The translations under genes and the position numbers were made by a program. Source: a virus. Taken from it: a stretch of 64,000 nucleotides of DNA. Every line of letters begins with the position of its first letter. Positions within the stretch are counted from its first letter, which is position 1. Positions 40,994-49,983 of the stretch are shown one piece after another. The DNA is taken from positions 1 to 64,000 of the IMG/VR virus record IMGVR_UViG_3300034093_002579. One strand, written 5' to 3'. The notes beneath the pieces were generated by a model that saw only the letters and a list, made by a program, of their open reading frames with translations, was not told where the DNA came from and made no database searches.

Positions 40994-41589
40994 TATAAAA
41001 TAATTTTTAATTTATCTTCCAATTCTTTGATTGTGTTTATTGTGTATTCCGATTCAACATTATTGTTATAAATTGTTTCATATTTAATTAATGTTTTATC
41101 TGATGGATGGTCTAATAATAGTGCGGGATTTGCGGTAAGTAAAACATCAATTTCATCCCACATAGAGTTAATTGTTAAATTACTATAGAATTTTACCTTT
41201 TCAAATTCGCATCCAAATTTAGATAAGAAAAATAATGAAGCGGGTTTTGATTTATTAATTTCGTCAGAAATAATAATTAAATCATGTTCATTTCTTAATT
41301 TTAAGTAGATTTCATTTAAATCGTTAAATGTTGAGTATTCTGCTGATTGAGCATGTCCAAAAATTTCCATAGGAAATTCTTCATACAAGAATGAGTATAA
41401 CTCCTCATCATTTTCAAAACTAAAATGTTTTTTTAAATCAAGACTATCAACAGGTGTTGTTATCTCGTAATTGAAGGTGTTTTCTTCCTCAATACCGTCA
41501 GTCTTATCAATCATGAATTTTTGATAAGTTTGTTCTATTTTGTCTAAAGTGTTTCGTAGAACACCATTAATTTCTATACCTATTCTCAT
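40993..41589 (-). CDS. HAD-like protein with altered nucleophile
   Basis: Looks like a HAD-fold phosphatase/5'-nucleotidase without the key aspartates. The first strand reads MRIGIEINGVLRN, where catalytic HADs have DxDGV; both Asp are replaced by Glu and Asn. The second motif LIIISDEINKSKPASLFFLSKFG and a third DVLLTANPALLLDHP follow in HAD order. 198 aa, cytosolic. Most likely a non-catalytic relative, perhaps a binding or regulatory protein. Fold assignment is by motif order only. Confidence 0.55.
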   Translation of the reverse strand: MRIGIEINGVLRNTLDKIEQTYQKFMIDKTDGIEEENTFNYEITTPVDSLDLKKHFSFENDEELYSFLYEEFPMEIFGHAQSAEYSTFNDLNEIYLKLRNEHDLIIISDEINKSKPASLFFLSKFGCEFEKVKFYSNLTINSMWDEIDVLLTANPALLLDHPSDKTLIKYETIYNNNVESEYTINTIKELEDKLKIIL

Positions 41590-41608
41590 ATACGTAAAAA
41601 AATATGTA

Positions 41609-41652
41609 AAAAACCCAATAAGTAAATTAAATTGAATTTATACTTATTGGGT
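41609..41652 (-). terminator. Terminator after phoH
   Basis: On the minus strand AACCCAATAAGTA pairs with TACTTATTGGGTT (13 bp) and a T-run follows, about 12 bases past the PhoH stop. Confidence 0.8.
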
Positions 41653-41663
41653 TCGTAATTATT

Positions 41664-42401
41664 TTAGTTTTCGTATCTTTTTAGGATTTTACTAATTAAT
41701 GGGTTTCTAACCACATCTTCAGGTTTGAATTCGAATGTTCCAATATCATCCATATTTTGAAACTTTTGTAGTGCGTCCCACAACCCTGTCTGAGTTTTAT
41801 CTTTATGTCGGTCAAATTGTTCTAAGTCACCTGAAAGGAAGAATTTAGAATTAAACCCAATCCTTGTTAATAATAATTTCATTTGACTTGGTGTTGAGTT
41901 CTGAGCCTCCTCGAATAGTAGAATTGAATTGTCGATGTTCATACCTCTCATGTAGGCCAATGCAAAAACTTCGATAGCTTCAATCTCTTTTAATTTTTCT
42001 CTCGCTTCTTTACCAATAATCTTATTTAATAAATAATACGATGGGAAAATGTAAGGGTCTAATTTCTCTTCAACATTACCAGGGAGTGAACCTAATTTTT
42101 CTTCGGCCTCAACTGCGGGTCTTACAATAATGATTTTTTCATAAGGTGTTGTAGGGTCTGCGAGTAAATCTACCGCCGCTTTCATCGCTATGTAACTTTT
42201 ACCAACACCTGCAGGTCCTGAACAAATGGTAATTTGACTATTAGTTAAAATGTCATAATACTTTCTTTGACTTTCCGAAAGAAACTTCTCTTTAGATTTT
42301 TTCTTTATGATTTGTGATATTAATTCTTTTTTTGTTAGTCTTGGTTTGTACTCATCAACTGGTTTTGGTGGTACTGTACTTCTTTTTTTTCTTTCTGTCA
42401 T
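41664..42401 (-). CDS. phoH: PhoH-like ATPase
   Basis: P-loop ATPase of the PhoH family, common in large phages and linked to RNA metabolism and phosphate stress. 245 aa. Walker A SGPAGVGKSYIAMKAA, then IIIVRPAVEAEEKLG (PhoH VRP motif), Walker B NSILLFEEAQN and GDLEQFDRHKDK. The first about 40 residues are a basic leader (MTERKKRSTVPPKPVD). Closed by its own terminator. Confidence 0.9.
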   Translation of the reverse strand: MTERKKRSTVPPKPVDEYKPRLTKKELISQIIKKKSKEKFLSESQRKYYDILTNSQITICSGPAGVGKSYIAMKAAVDLLADPTTPYEKIIIVRPAVEAEEKLGSLPGNVEEKLDPYIFPSYYLLNKIIGKEAREKLKEIEAIEVFALAYMRGMNIDNSILLFEEAQNSTPSQMKLLLTRIGFNSKFFLSGDLEQFDRHKDKTQTGLWDALQKFQNMDDIGTFEFKPEDVVRNPLISKILKRYEN

Positions 42402-42460
42402 GTTAAAAACTTAAATGTTAATTGTTTTTTAAAATATACTTTAGTTACTGTTTATGTAAA

Positions 42461-43171
42461 TCAATTTCTTTCAAATCCTTCTTCATCATGGTGACAGGTT
42501 ATTGAGTTAATTAAATAACTTTTTAAGTTATTTTTTAATATATGTTCTCTACATCTATTCCATAATTCACCATCAGAGGGTAACCCAACAACCCCTGTTT
42601 CATCAAATAAATCACGATATTTAAATGGTATTGTATTAAAATTCATACATACTGAAGAATGGATTAATGTCGCATAACTTGGTAGAAAATTAATATAATG
42701 ATTTTCGATACCAATTATTTTTGGCATAGTTTTTTCTGGTGACAAGTAAGTTGACTTAGTACAAACCCAATCGGCGTTTGTATTTAATAGACATTTATTA
42801 ATTACTTCTAAATGATTTGGTTCCCATACGTCGTCATGGTCCAAATGACAAATATAATAGTTTCCATCGTCTAATGATTTATCAATTCCGTAGTTAACCG
42901 CGTTAACACCACCGTAAGACCAAAGAGCATACCCTTTACCATAACGGTCCCTTTCTTTAGCAAACGGGAGGTTTTCAAAATAGAGTTTATCTTTATCGTA
43001 ACTTTTACATATGTTAATAAACTCTTCATTATCTTCGTACTTGTCTCCAATAACGTAAACTTTAAAATCTTCATGAGTTTGATTAAAAACACAATCTAAC
43101 GCTCTTTTTAAGTAAAAAGGTGTTGAGTTATCTGTTCTTTGGTATGTTGATATTATAATTGATAGTTTCAT
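42461..43171 (-). CDS. Glycosyltransferase, family 2
   Basis: GT-A enzyme, 236 aa. LSIIISTYQRTDNSTPFYLKR is the start of the nucleotide-binding strand. GDKYEDNEEF matches the acidic second motif. YICHLDHDDVWEPNHLE holds the HxDxDD metal site. It ends with a HDEEGF near the acceptor side. Cytosolic. Part of the surface-glycan cluster. Confidence 0.82.
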   Translation of the reverse strand: MKLSIIISTYQRTDNSTPFYLKRALDCVFNQTHEDFKVYVIGDKYEDNEEFINICKSYDKDKLYFENLPFAKERDRYGKGYALWSYGGVNAVNYGIDKSLDDGNYYICHLDHDDVWEPNHLEVINKCLLNTNADWVCTKSTYLSPEKTMPKIIGIENHYINFLPSYATLIHSSVCMNFNTIPFKYRDLFDETGVVGLPSDGELWNRCREHILKNNLKSYLINSITCHHDEEGFERN

Positions 43172-43189
43172 GATTATTTAGTTTTTACT

Positions 43190-43558
43190 TTATTTTTTTA
43201 AAACTATCGCATTACCATCAATAATTTCTACATCGTCTCTTATTATTTTTGTTTTTAAAAAATACTTATTATTTTCTTTTTTGTCTAACTCAATCACAAT
43301 TTCAATCTCATCATTAATGTAACAAGGGTTTTTAAAATTTAAATCTTGTTTTAAATATATTGAACCTTCACCAGGGTAATAGGTTGCAATTATCTTAGAA
43401 AAAAAGGAAGATAATAACATTCCATGTGCAATTCTTTTTCCAAATATACTATTTTTGGAATACTCATCATCTAAGTGGATTGGATTTTTATCTCCAGACA
43501 GTTCGGAAAAATCCCTCACCATTTTATCTGTTATAGTTATTTTTTCAGAAACTCGCAT
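43190..43558 (-). CDS. MaoC-like hot-dog dehydratase domain protein
   Basis: Single hot-dog domain, 122 aa, similar to (R)-specific enoyl-CoA hydratases. Signature DFSELSGDKNPIHLDDEYSK plus FGKRIAHGMLLSSFFSKI contains the catalytic Asp and His (D-x-NPIH). Rare in phages. The start overlaps the end of the hexapeptide acyltransferase gene by 22 bases, so both are one unit. Together they could supply and transfer an acyl group (for example a hydroxyacyl) to an amino sugar; this pairing is inference. Confidence 0.8.
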   Translation of the reverse strand: MRVSEKITITDKMVRDFSELSGDKNPIHLDDEYSKNSIFGKRIAHGMLLSSFFSKIIATYYPGEGSIYLKQDLNFKNPCYINDEIEIVIELDKKENNKYFLKTKIIRDDVEIIDGNAIVLKK

Positions 43559-44094
43559 TCTAAACTGTATAAATTATTTTCTCTATTTTTTATGACCTTA
43601 GATGGTATACCAACAACAATTTTAGACTTTTCAACATCTTTAGTCACTAATGATAACGAACCAACAGAACTATGGTCATCAATATTAACATTTGGTAATA
43701 TCACACTCCCCGCACCAACAATAACGTGTTTACCTAACCTAACATCACCTGATATAACATTAGTGTATTCTTTACTTACTGTTGGATTTGTTAAAAAATT
43801 ACCACTATAATCATCAGTTGAACTGTATATTGATACTCTTGATGATAATCCTGAAAAATCGTCAAGTGTTATTTTACCGTTCCCGATTAAACTACAAAAA
43901 ACGGCAATGTGAACATAGTTACCTATTTTAATTCCACCTTCACCAGCGCTAATCACACAAAAATCATCAATTCTAACATTGTTACCTATCGATATGTTCC
44001 GTGGATTGTAAATTGAACATTTGTTTGAAATCAAAACATTTTCCCCAATTGATTTAAATCCAATTAATTTTAATTCTTCTTTAGTATAAAACAT
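43537..44094 (-). CDS. Hexapeptide-repeat acyltransferase
   Basis: Left-handed beta-helix acyl- or acetyltransferase, 185 aa. Repeats such as ISIGNNVRIDDFCVIS, IKIGNYVHIAVFCSLIG, VRLGKHVIVGAGSVILP and a terminal VVGIPSKVIK, as in sugar O/N-acetyltransferases. The usual catalytic His may be that in GNYVHIAVF. It overlaps the MaoC-like gene by 22 bases. Likely acylates an amino sugar of the phage glycan. Confidence 0.82.
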   Translation of the reverse strand: MFYTKEELKLIGFKSIGENVLISNKCSIYNPRNISIGNNVRIDDFCVISAGEGGIKIGNYVHIAVFCSLIGNGKITLDDFSGLSSRVSIYSSTDDYSGNFLTNPTVSKEYTNVISGDVRLGKHVIVGAGSVILPNVNIDDHSSVGSLSLVTKDVEKSKIVVGIPSKVIKNRENNLYSLECEFLKK

Positions 44095-44181
44095 AGTTAT
44101 TTTAATTAATTTTTATAGACAGTAAAGAAAGATTATTACTCACTTTCCTTCCAAACTCACCTGTACCTATTCTCGATTTTT

Positions 44182-44799
44182 TTATTTTATTTTTTTAATT
44201 ATTTTACGGTAATTTGAATGTAATTCGGTAATATAGTCAGAAAAGGTTAACATAAAATAGTCTACAGATTCTTTCGGTCTTAAGTTTGTTGGCCGACTCA
44301 TTTCCCATAAGTAATCGTCAAAAATAATAATACCATTATCATTTAATAATTCCCATGACATAATCGCATCCATCATAACATATGGTGCGGTATGATTACC
44401 GTCAATAAAAATTATATCGTACATTTTTCCTTCAGTAATTAAAAATGGTAAGACTTTATTTGAAAGACCTTCCCTAACGATTACCTTATTGGCGTTTGTA
44501 CTTTCATTAATATTATGTAAAAACATTTCTTTAGTTTTTCTTTCACTTAATAACCATTCAGCGTTATCTTTAAAGTAAGAATTTAAACTATTATTATCTT
44601 GACTAAAATTAGTCCATGGGTCGACACAAGTTATCGTTGATTTGTCGTTTTGTAAAATATTATCTAAAAACCAAATAGTGGATTTACCCTCAAAACAACC
44701 TATCTCAAGGATATGAATTTCTTTTGTTGGGTCTAAATTATTTAATACGGATAACCCATCGTTGGTAAACCATTCTTCTGTAAATTTGTAATTTTTCAT
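44182..44799 (-). CDS. SAM-dependent methyltransferase
   Basis: Class I methyltransferase, 205 aa. SAM-binding motif I HILEIGCFEGKSTIWFL, then ITCVDPWTNF, IIFIDGNHTAPYV and GIIIFDDYLWEM. The IFIDGNHxxxxV block is typical of Methyltransf_24-type enzymes in glycan clusters. It overlaps the DegT-like gene by four bases, so the pair is coupled; methylation of the same sugar product is plausible. Confidence 0.85.
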   Translation of the reverse strand: MKNYKFTEEWFTNDGLSVLNNLDPTKEIHILEIGCFEGKSTIWFLDNILQNDKSTITCVDPWTNFSQDNNSLNSYFKDNAEWLLSERKTKEMFLHNINESTNANKVIVREGLSNKVLPFLITEGKMYDIIFIDGNHTAPYVMMDAIMSWELLNDNGIIIFDDYLWEMSRPTNLRPKESVDYFMLTFSDYITELHSNYRKIIKKIK

Positions 44800-45425
44800 T
44801 GTTGATATATTTTAAAATTTGATAAATCTGGATAAGGTAATTCTAAATCCTCATTATGTTTTGGAGTCCCATCCATATTATAGAACTGATTCATTAATAA
44901 ATAACCTCTCGCGGCTAATTCGGGCATCATATAAAAATTCCAACCTAACATATCAAAATGGTCGTCATGGTATGAACATTCTCTTCTCCCACTATATCTT
45001 GCTCGTTTGAACCAAAGATACGCATCATAGTCGTCTGTTAAAATTGCACCACCCTTAGACAGTTTAAAGTGTTTGTATGGTCCTGTGAATGAGATACACA
45101 TATGAGTGTTAGGTATGTACATATTACTAGTAAACCTAAGTGCCGAATCCCAAACTTTTGTTGGGGACAACTGGTACGCACCTTTTATAGTTTTACCCTC
45201 AACAGGGGTAAATTTAACCTTACCTCCCGCATGAATAATCTCACATGGTACCGATGGGTATGTTCTGGATGGAATCTCAATTTCCATACCTTTAATATTC
45301 TCATACATTAGTGATAAGAATAATGCGTTACTTTGATTATCCACTGTTACAACGTACTTCGCACCTGTATATTCGGATAGTTTAGTTTCAAAATTTTCTG
45401 TTATTTGGTAAATTCCTTGTGCCAT
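44796..45425 (-). CDS. DegT/DnrJ-like PLP protein (short)
   Basis: Resembles the N-terminal, PLP-binding half of DegT/DnrJ/EryC1 sugar aminotransferases: TGAKYVVTVDNQSNALFLSL, IEIPSRTYPSVPCEIIHAGG, VWDSALRF and SFTGPYKHFKLSKGGAI, with a Lys that could bind PLP in GPYKHFKLSKGG. At 209 aa it lacks most of the usual C-terminal domain (family about 370 aa). No frameshift is evident; it simply ends at LSNFKIYQQ. It may be inactive alone or a minimal form. Overlaps flanking genes by one and four bases. Confidence 0.72.
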   Translation of the reverse strand: MAQGIYQITENFETKLSEYTGAKYVVTVDNQSNALFLSLMYENIKGMEIEIPSRTYPSVPCEIIHAGGKVKFTPVEGKTIKGAYQLSPTKVWDSALRFTSNMYIPNTHMCISFTGPYKHFKLSKGGAILTDDYDAYLWFKRARYSGRRECSYHDDHFDMLGWNFYMMPELAARGYLLMNQFYNMDGTPKHNEDLELPYPDLSNFKIYQQ

Positions 45426-46924
45426 TAGTTTAATTTAAATATAAAAGGTTTAATATTGTTTTCGTTTTTAATCATAAAAGGATAAAAAGTGTTAATGTAA
45501 TCTTGACGGTAATTATCATCATTATCTCCTCTGGTTTGACTCTCATAGTGATAAGCAACTAAATTACCGTCATAATAATTATTTAGACCTAATGAAAGAC
45601 ATTTGATGTTTAATTCCGCATCCTCTAAACAAGTTTGATAATTTTCGTTAAAATAACCACACTTTTCAAATATGGTTTTATTAATCATTAATAGAGCTGC
45701 AGTAGACCCCAATACTTTTTTTATTGATGGTGTATAAGTATAATATCCTTTTAATCCCGAATGTGTTAATTGTATTATATTGTTATGAATATAAATTACC
45801 ATACCATCATGTTGTACGGTATTATCTAAATAATGTAGACGACAACCGACAGTACCAACTTTTGGAGTTGTTTTGAATATTTTTAACATACCATAAATAA
45901 CGTTGTTTAATAATTTAATATCATTATTACAAAATAACAAATATTCGTGAGTGTTATTTAGATGGTTTTTAACCACATCATTATTAATTTTTGCAAAATT
46001 ATAATAATCATATTCAATTAATTTAATATTATTATAATCAGAAATAAATGATTTAAGTTTTTCTTTATTTTCATCAGTTGACCCAGTGTCGGCGATAAAA
46101 ATGTCAAATAAATTAGGGTTACAATGTTCGTAAAAAGATAGAATACATTCACTTATTAATTCGAACTTATCTTTTGTTGGTATAATTACCGAAACTTTAC
46201 CAATATTTTTAGTTGGTTTTTCGTTTATTTTAGGAACGTAAATACTGTTTGGTTTTAAGTCTAATGGCAATTTAGACGAGAACTTCTCTAAAAATTTAGT
46301 TTTACTTTCAAAAAATTCCTCATTTGGTCGTCCAACTGATTGGTGGGTAATATCAAAAGAAAATGTAACCCCAATTTTTACCCCGTCTAAATAATTACTT
46401 AAACAGAATGGGTGGTCATAAAAATGAAACTTACCAATAGTCTCATTAAAATTATGTTTTATTTTTGTTTTATCGAATGAAATGAATAAACCATCAATAG
46501 TCACTACTGGTGTTAATTCATCTAATTTTGCGGAATACTTATTAACCCATTTTTTACGACCCTCAGGTTGGTGATATACATGACCAACCATTGTTTGAGC
46601 CATTCGTTCCCAATAGACTCCTGATTCAGGAAAATATGTTGACCCTGCCTTCCCAATGATTCCGTAATCAGGGTTATTTTCGAAATCTTTAAATAATTTC
46701 TTACCCCAATTATTTTCTAATTTGATGTCGTTATGACAACAAACCACAATATCATAAATTGATTGTGATATACCTTTGTTATATACCTCAGCCAAACTGT
46801 ATTGATTATTGTTCTGAAACTCTAAAATCTGAACATGTTTTAATCCAACAGTTTGTAACAAATGTTGTTTAAATTTGTTATTATAAGTTTCGTCTTTATG
46901 GGTTGAATAAATTATTGTTATCAT
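45425..46924 (-). CDS. Two-domain glycosyltransferase
   Basis: 499 aa with two GT-A-like halves. Residues 1-220: MITIIYSTHKDETYNNKF, YDIVVCCHNDIKLE (HND metal site) and a phage/rhamnosyl-like acceptor part. Residues about 240-499: VSVIIPTKDKFELISECILSF, FIADTGSTDENKE, YLLFCNNDIKLLN and a CLEDAELNIKCLSLG acidic base motif. This tandem layout is common in polysaccharide-building enzymes. One-base overlap with DegT-like gene. Confidence 0.82.
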   Translation of the reverse strand: MITIIYSTHKDETYNNKFKQHLLQTVGLKHVQILEFQNNNQYSLAEVYNKGISQSIYDIVVCCHNDIKLENNWGKKLFKDFENNPDYGIIGKAGSTYFPESGVYWERMAQTMVGHVYHQPEGRKKWVNKYSAKLDELTPVVTIDGLFISFDKTKIKHNFNETIGKFHFYDHPFCLSNYLDGVKIGVTFSFDITHQSVGRPNEEFFESKTKFLEKFSSKLPLDLKPNSIYVPKINEKPTKNIGKVSVIIPTKDKFELISECILSFYEHCNPNLFDIFIADTGSTDENKEKLKSFISDYNNIKLIEYDYYNFAKINNDVVKNHLNNTHEYLLFCNNDIKLLNNVIYGMLKIFKTTPKVGTVGCRLHYLDNTVQHDGMVIYIHNNIIQLTHSGLKGYYTYTPSIKKVLGSTAALLMINKTIFEKCGYFNENYQTCLEDAELNIKCLSLGLNNYYDGNLVAYHYESQTRGDNDDNYRQDYINTFYPFMIKNENNIKPFIFKLN

Positions 46925-46925
46925 A

Positions 46926-47528
46926 TTAAATTCCTGTTGAACCGAATCCGTTACTATTACGGTCTTTTTTTGTTACTTCATTTCTCTCATCCAAATAAAC
47001 CCAACCACCATTAACTACGGGACATAAAACTGCTTGAGCAACTTTCATACCTTTAGTAATTGTAAAAGGTTCTTTATTTGTATTAAATATAATTACTTTT
47101 ACTTCACCTGTATATCCATTATCTACCGTTCCTGGAGAGTTTAAACACATTAAACCTTGATTAATGGCTAACCCACTTTTAGACCTAACTTGAATTTCAT
47201 ATCCATCTTTAATGTCAAATGATAATCCTGTCGGAACTAAACCTCTACCAAGTCCCTCAATTGTAATATCTTCAACTGAGTATAAATCAAATCCAGAATC
47301 ACTTGGGTAGTTATAACTTGGGGTTACGGCATCAAGATGTAGTTTATTAAAACCTAATTCTAACTGAGCTTTATAGTTTTTCATATCAACTTCTAATTGT
47401 TTAACATCAACACCAAACTCCTCAAGGATTTGATTATAATCAATATCATTGTTTTCTGACATTGATAGTATTGATTTTAGCTCTTCGGCTTTTTTCTTTA
47501 AAAAATCTAAATCTATTTCTTCTGACAT
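46926..47528 (-). CDS. dut: dUTPase
   Basis: Trimeric dUTP pyrophosphatase that keeps uracil out of phage DNA. 200 aa, with a 65-residue helical extension before the core. The five motifs are present: SDSGFDLYS, RSKSGLA, GTVDNGYTGEVKV, ITKGMKVAQAVLCPV and RNSNGFGSTG. Extension may mediate an interaction. Shares one base with the exonuclease gene. Confidence 0.94.
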   Translation of the reverse strand: MSEEIDLDFLKKKAEELKSILSMSENNDIDYNQILEEFGVDVKQLEVDMKNYKAQLELGFNKLHLDAVTPSYNYPSDSGFDLYSVEDITIEGLGRGLVPTGLSFDIKDGYEIQVRSKSGLAINQGLMCLNSPGTVDNGYTGEVKVIIFNTNKEPFTITKGMKVAQAVLCPVVNGGWVYLDERNEVTKKDRNSNGFGSTGI

Positions 47529-48247
47529 TATTTAAGTTCTTTTAATTTTTTTATCACCTCAATTAATACGTTAACGTCTCGTTCACAGTATTCTGAGATT
47601 TCTTTTAATTTACCATGGTTCCAATATGAATTATGTACTTTATCTCCTGTGATTTCACCTTCTTTTGGTGATGGAATCTCCATTGAGGTACACATTAAAT
47701 CTAATGAACCAATCGCCGTATAAGCACCATATTGCCAAATTTCTTTAGTGTCGATGGCTTTAATTTCCCATGGTTTTGTATCGTATGACGGTAAAATTGA
47801 TGGTGGAAGTAATCCATTAATAATCATTCTTTTAGCCATCATTGGAATATCAAAATTCTTTAGATTATGCCCACACAGAAAGAAATCCAATCTTCCACAA
47901 CGGTCCAATAATTTCTGACAATCACGTAATAATTGTTCCTCATCATCACCAGAAAACGTTTGTTTTTTAACTTCACCATTATCCATAACAAAGGCAACAC
48001 TAACACATACAATCTTTGCAAATTCGGGTACCAGCGCGGTTCTTGTTGAGAATATAATATTTTTTCTTTCATCTTCGTTTTCCCCTTTAATTGCGTCTTC
48101 AGGGAATCGTTTTAAAAACCAATCGAAATACTTATCGAATTGATGTGCAATTTCAGGACGTTTTTCAACACAAGTATCGAAGTCTTTTTCAATCCCAACT
48201 GTTTCTATATCAAGAAACAAAATTTTAGTAATAGGTATTTTAATCAT
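47528..48247 (-). CDS. DnaQ/PolB-like 3'-5' exonuclease
   Basis: Predicted 3'-5' exonuclease, 239 aa. ExoI ILFLDIETVG, ExoII FFLCGHNLKNFDIPMM, ExoIII CERDVNVLIEVIK: an intact DEDD set. The body (SLDLMCTSMEIPSPK) fits the stand-alone PolB-like exonuclease family. Overlaps the cytidylyltransferase-like gene by eight bases. Likely DNA repair or degradation. Confidence 0.85.
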   Translation of the reverse strand: MIKIPITKILFLDIETVGIEKDFDTCVEKRPEIAHQFDKYFDWFLKRFPEDAIKGENEDERKNIIFSTRTALVPEFAKIVCVSVAFVMDNGEVKKQTFSGDDEEQLLRDCQKLLDRCGRLDFFLCGHNLKNFDIPMMAKRMIINGLLPPSILPSYDTKPWEIKAIDTKEIWQYGAYTAIGSLDLMCTSMEIPSPKEGEITGDKVHNSYWNHGKLKEISEYCERDVNVLIEVIKKLKELK

Positions 48248-48698
48248 TTGTCTCTAAATTTTTTAAAATTTCAGGGTTTTGTTTCAATGTTTGTATTGTG
48301 ATTAAATCTTTGATTTTAGTTGTTGACCAATTGTGAGACCTTGTGGTGTAAACTACCTCAATTGGTAGATGGTCTCCAGTAAACCTCTTACCAATATAAT
48401 CGTCACCTAAAATTCTAACATCAGGTTTATAAAACTCAATAAGTTTTATTAAATCCTCTTCAGTTTGATATGTCACAACTTCATCAACATACTTTATTGA
48501 CATTAAAGTTTTATATCTTTCATATAATGGAACGACTGGTTTATACTTTGTAAATCTTGTCTCAGACGGGTCTCTTTGTAAAAAGACCATAAAGTAATCA
48601 CACTTTTCTTTTGCCGCTTCAAAAGTGTAAATATAACCTGGGTGTAATAAATCAAAATTACCTGCGGTGAACCCAACTTTACCTTTTTTATTATACAT
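48240..48698 (-). CDS. Cytidylyltransferase-like protein
   Basis: Nucleotidyltransferase of the TagD/RfaE type, 152 aa, activating a small sugar- or polyol-phosphate with CTP or ATP. Motif VGFTAGNFDLLHPGYI corresponds to HxGH, but the second His is Tyr (HPGY). The terminal WSTTKIKDLI corresponds to the ISSTxIR signature. Together with the flanking glycosyltransferases it probably supplies an activated precursor. Confidence 0.78.
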   Translation of the reverse strand: MYNKKGKVGFTAGNFDLLHPGYIYTFEAAKEKCDYFMVFLQRDPSETRFTKYKPVVPLYERYKTLMSIKYVDEVVTYQTEEDLIKLIEFYKPDVRILGDDYIGKRFTGDHLPIEVVYTTRSHNWSTTKIKDLITIQTLKQNPEILKNLETND

Positions 48699-48699
48699 A

Positions 48700-49920
48700 T
48701 TATTTAATTAATGATTTATAAAATTCTGCTCTATTTTTTGTTACGGTATTTAAATCGTATTTGTCTTTAACCGTTTCATATAATCTTTCTCCCATATCTG
48801 TAATCAAATTAGGGTTTTGAACTAACTTTTTGATGTGTTTCGACCAATCACTATGATTTCTTTGCTCACCGACTAATAAAGCATTACCATCAACAAAGTT
48901 ACCATTCTTCATACAATGTTTCAAGTCGATTGTATATGGACCTATTTCAGACGCGATTAACGCTTTCTTATAAAATCCTGCTTCAATAACTTTTAACTGA
49001 GATTTCATTCTATTAAAGACGTGATTTTTGATTGGAGCTAATGAAATATCAAATTTAGAATAATTCATTGCATATGTGGTAACAGGTTTTGTCCAAACTC
49101 TAAGATAAGGTAATTCTTTATTTGAAACATAATCTTGTTCTTTATATTCCATTAAGAATTTTTTATAATCCTCATCAACTAAATTATAATTGTTTGTAAA
49201 AATCTCTTCATATTTTGCCCACACAGTTTCGTGAGGTAAAATGTCTCTACGTTTTTGTTCCCCCGTTTGTGGATTAATCTCAGTAACAGTACCACGAGTA
49301 TCAAACCCACAAATAACATATTGAATTTTGTCATTAATGTCCTTACCATTTCTTTGAGTGAACCCTTGTAGTAACATTAAATCATGTAAGTGAGATGAGC
49401 CACCTAACCACCCAACTCTAATTCTATCTGATTCAACGGTTGGTTGATTGAATTGAGGTTCTTTTGGGTTAATTGCATTGGGGAATACAACAACATTTTT
49501 ATTAAACCTTCTAATTTCATTTGCAAAAATATCTGTTGTTGTTGTAACATAATCAGCTTCTTTTAAGTTTGCAACAATTTTTTCGTTAATTTTTTGTTGA
49601 ACAATTATTTGATGAATAGGATGTTCTTTTGTTGGTAACCAATAATCATCAATGTCAACAATAACGATAATTCCTAGTGATTTTAACTTTCTAATGATTA
49701 GTGGAGTATTGTCGTAATTACTACCAATATTTCTATGTACGTGAACGATTTGATATTTTTTCCAATAATTTGGGTCATTGATTTTTGGTTCGTAGTCAAT
49801 GTCTAAATGGAAGTCGTCAGGATATAAATTTTGTAAATGTACGTGAGGGTCGATAGAACGAAATTTCCCAACACCACTTTTATCACTTGGTAGTACTAAA
49901 ACATTAATTTTTTCTTTCAT
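48700..49920 (-). CDS. Glycosyltransferase, GT4-like, 406 aa
   Basis: GT-B enzyme. N-terminal half KINVLVLPSDKSGVGKFRSIDP, IVDIDDYWLPTKEHP; C-terminal half RVGWLGGSSHLHDL, then YSKFDISLAPIKNHVFNRMKSQLKVIEAG, the family's donor-binding E motif, and ALIASEIGPY. Cytosolic. First gene of the minus-strand glycan operon as read, preceded by an AT-rich gap and a bidirectional terminator. Confidence 0.85.
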   Translation of the reverse strand: MKEKINVLVLPSDKSGVGKFRSIDPHVHLQNLYPDDFHLDIDYEPKINDPNYWKKYQIVHVHRNIGSNYDNTPLIIRKLKSLGIIVIVDIDDYWLPTKEHPIHQIIVQQKINEKIVANLKEADYVTTTTDIFANEIRRFNKNVVVFPNAINPKEPQFNQPTVESDRIRVGWLGGSSHLHDLMLLQGFTQRNGKDINDKIQYVICGFDTRGTVTEINPQTGEQKRRDILPHETVWAKYEEIFTNNYNLVDEDYKKFLMEYKEQDYVSNKELPYLRVWTKPVTTYAMNYSKFDISLAPIKNHVFNRMKSQLKVIEAGFYKKALIASEIGPYTIDLKHCMKNGNFVDGNALLVGEQRNHSDWSKHIKKLVQNPNLITDMGERLYETVKDKYDLNTVTKNRAEFYKSLIK

Positions 49921-49983
49921 AATATAAAATTGTCTTAGAAAATATAATAAGAAAATAATAGAATATCAACCTTATAAAATAAA

